Below the pieces are notes generated by a model. The model was not told where the DNA came from, did no database searches, and was given only the letters and a program-made list of their open reading frames with translations. Of a stretch of DNA of 5,716 nt, positions 4,367 to 5,716 are shown one piece after another. Each line of letters begins with the position of its first letter. Within the stretch, counting starts at the first letter, position 1. The translations under genes were made by a program, and so were the position numbers. The stretch spans positions 1 through 5,716 of the forward strand of contig JAEZJR010000269.1 in NCBI GenBank assembly GCA_023415725.1. The letters run 5' to 3'. The DNA comes from Acidobacteriota bacterium. Lineage in GTDB: Bacteria > Acidobacteriota > Blastocatellia > Pyrinomonadales > Pyrinomonadaceae.

Positions 4367-5716
4367 ATGGCTTCTAACGGATTGAAAATTGCGATCGTCG
4401 GGGGCGGCCTCGCGGGCCTCGCCGCGGCGATGAAGATAGCCGAAGCCGGGCACGAGGTGGACCTCATTTCAGTCGTGCCGGTGAAGCGTTCGCACTCGGT
4501 GTGCGCCCAGGGCGGCATCAACGGAGCGGTCAACACCAAGGGCGAGGGCGATTCACCCGCCAAGCACCTCGACGATACGGTCTACGGCGGCGACTTCCTC
4601 GCCAACCAGCCGCCCGTCAAGCGGATGTGCGACATGGCGCCGGAGATCATATACCTCTTCGACCGCATGGGCGTGCCGTTCTCGCGAACGAATGAAGGCC
4701 TGCTCGATTTCCGTCGCTTCGGCGGCACCCTGCATCACCGCACCGCTTTCGCTGGTGCCTCCACCGGCCAGCAGCTTCTCTACGCCCTCGACGAGCAGGT
4801 GCGCAAATGGGAAGTCGGCGGGAAGGTGAACAAGTACGAGGGGTGGGAGATGCTCTCGCTCGTGCTCGACGATCATCAGGTCTGCCGCGGTCTCGTCGCG
4901 ATGAACCTGCAGTCGCTCGAGCTCAAAGTGTTCAAAGCGGACGCCGTGATCATGGCGACCGGCGGCCCCGGGCTCATCTTTGGCAAATCCACCAACTCGA
5001 TGACCTGCACGGGCAGCGCCGTCTCCGCCTGCTACCAGCAGGGAGCGCGTTACGCCAACGGCGAGTTCATCCAGGTGCACCCGACCTCGATCCCCGGCGA
5101 AGACAAGCTTCGATTAATGTCCGAATCCGCCCGCGGCGAAGGCGGCCGCGTCTGGGTGCCCCGTCAAGACGGCGATGCCCGCCGCCCGCAGGACATCCCG
5201 GAGGGCGAACGCTGGTACTTCCTCGAAGAAAAATACCCCGCCTACGGGAACCTCGTCCCTCGCGATATCGCGACGCGCGAGATCTTCCAGGTCTGCCTTG
5301 AGGGTCACGGCGTCGGCGGCGAGAATCAGGTATACCTCGACCTCACTCACATCGACGCGGAAAAGCTCACACGAAAGCTCGGAGCCATACTCGAGATCTA
5401 CGAGATGTTCGTCGGCGACGACCCGCGTTACGTGCCGATGCGCATCTTCCCGGGCGTCCATTATTCGATGGGCGGCCTCTGGGTTGATTTCGAGCAGCGC
5501 ACGAACATCCCCGGCCTCTTCGCCGCCGGCGAGTGCGATTACTCGATCCACGGCGCTAACCGGCTTGGCGCGAATTCGCTCGTTTCCTGCGTCTACGGCG
5601 GATTCGTCGCGGCCCCGTCGGCGATCGAATATGCAAAGAACGTCGAGCGCAACGGCACCGAAACGAGCAGCATCTTCGATGATGAGCTCCGCCGCCAGCA
5701 GGAGATCAACGACTCG
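4367..5716 (+). CDS. sdhA: Succinate dehydrogenase flavoprotein subunit, 3' partial
   Basis: The first 450 codons of the complex II flavoprotein, which oxidises succinate to fumarate in the TCA cycle and feeds electrons to the iron-sulfur subunit. The frame is open to the window end; family members run to roughly 580-650 residues, so the C-terminal helical part is missing. Visible are the FAD-binding VGGGLAGLAAA (11-21) and RSHSVCAQGGINGA (41-54), where H43 should carry the covalent FAD. ATGGPG lies in the second FAD segment. HPTS (H238), RGEGG (256-260), PRDIATRE (R299), HYSMGG (H365) and HGANRLGANS (395-404, R399) complete the active site. H238, R299, H365 and R399 line up with E. coli SdhA H242, R286, H354 and R399 (the proton-transfer Arg and substrate ligands). 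ATG 4367 follows an in-frame TAA at 4358. It lies 17 nt after sdhC; sdhB is expected just beyond the window. A fumarate reductase role cannot be excluded from sequence alone. Confidence 0.96.
   Translation, partial: MASNGLKIAIVGGGLAGLAAAMKIAEAGHEVDLISVVPVKRSHSVCAQGGINGAVNTKGEGDSPAKHLDDTVYGGDFLANQPPVKRMCDMAPEIIYLFDRMGVPFSRTNEGLLDFRRFGGTLHHRTAFAGASTGQQLLYALDEQVRKWEVGGKVNKYEGWEMLSLVLDDHQVCRGLVAMNLQSLELKVFKADAVIMATGGPGLIFGKSTNSMTCTGSAVSACYQQGARYANGEFIQVHPTSIPGEDKLRLMSESARGEGGRVWVPRQDGDARRPQDIPEGERWYFLEEKYPAYGNLVPRDIATREIFQVCLEGHGVGGENQVYLDLTHIDAEKLTRKLGAILEIYEMFVGDDPRYVPMRIFPGVHYSMGGLWVDFEQRTNIPGLFAAGECDYSIHGANRLGANSLVSCVYGGFVAAPSAIEYAKNVERNGTETSSIFDDELRRQQEINDS

Noticed and set aside
4553..5551. 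Antisense open frames across sdhA
   Set aside because: The + strand is continuously open with all flavoprotein motifs; the antisense translations show no family pattern.
1..5716. Mobile element, CRISPR, tRNA/rRNA, or a novel defence-type system
   Set aside because: No transposase, tandem spacer-repeat pattern, cloverleaf, terminal repeats or defence gene could be seen. The content is core metabolism, regulation and signalling.

Overview
The window is ordinary chromosomal DNA, G+C-rich in its genes, with one strongly A+T-rich divergent intergenic region (14 G/C of 60 bases in 3481-3540). The gene content suggests an Acidobacteriota-like bacterium, possibly Blastocatellia. It includes a Bacillus/deltaproteobacterial-type cytochrome b558 succinate dehydrogenase, an HD-GYP protein next to a STAS protein, an MgtC-family membrane protein, and a small protein of a type I associate with Acidobacteriota. 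That assignment rests on recalled resemblance and is tentative. No gene here has a clean Shine-Dalgarno sequence before its chosen start.

Left part (2-1656, + strand): the end of a STAS-domain protein whose start lies outside the window, then a GAF + HD-GYP protein with an apparently intact phosphodiesterase metal site. The two genes are 20 nt apart and look like a signalling pair connecting a STAS switch to cyclic-di-GMP breakdown. The HD-GYP gene ends tail to tail with the next group, and the two stop codons overlap in the tetranucleotide TTAG (1653-1656).

Middle (1653-3437, - strand): a compact three-gene group reading leftwards, lysR-type regulator, then a 124-aa protein of unknown function, then an MgtC/SapB-family membrane protein. 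Gaps of 9 and 15 nt suggest one transcript.

Right part (3438-5716): a 192-bp divergent promoter region, then sdhC (cytochrome b558) and sdhA (flavoprotein, cut by the window end after 450 codons with all catalytic residues present). A good sigma70-like promoter (TTGCCG, 16 bp, TATAAT) precedes sdhC. It is embedded in a nested set of four CCGAAT/ATTCGG half-sites forming two perfect 8-bp inverted repeats around the -10 box. Two further A+T-rich dyads with identical 5-4-5 geometry lie on the lysR side.

Taken together, the window holds complex II genes of the respiratory chain/TCA cycle, a divergently transcribed LysR regulator that is a natural candidate to control them, and an adjacent signalling pair. 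I see no mobile element, CRISPR array, RNA gene or defence system. The most informative non-coding signal is the repeat array on the sdh promoter.
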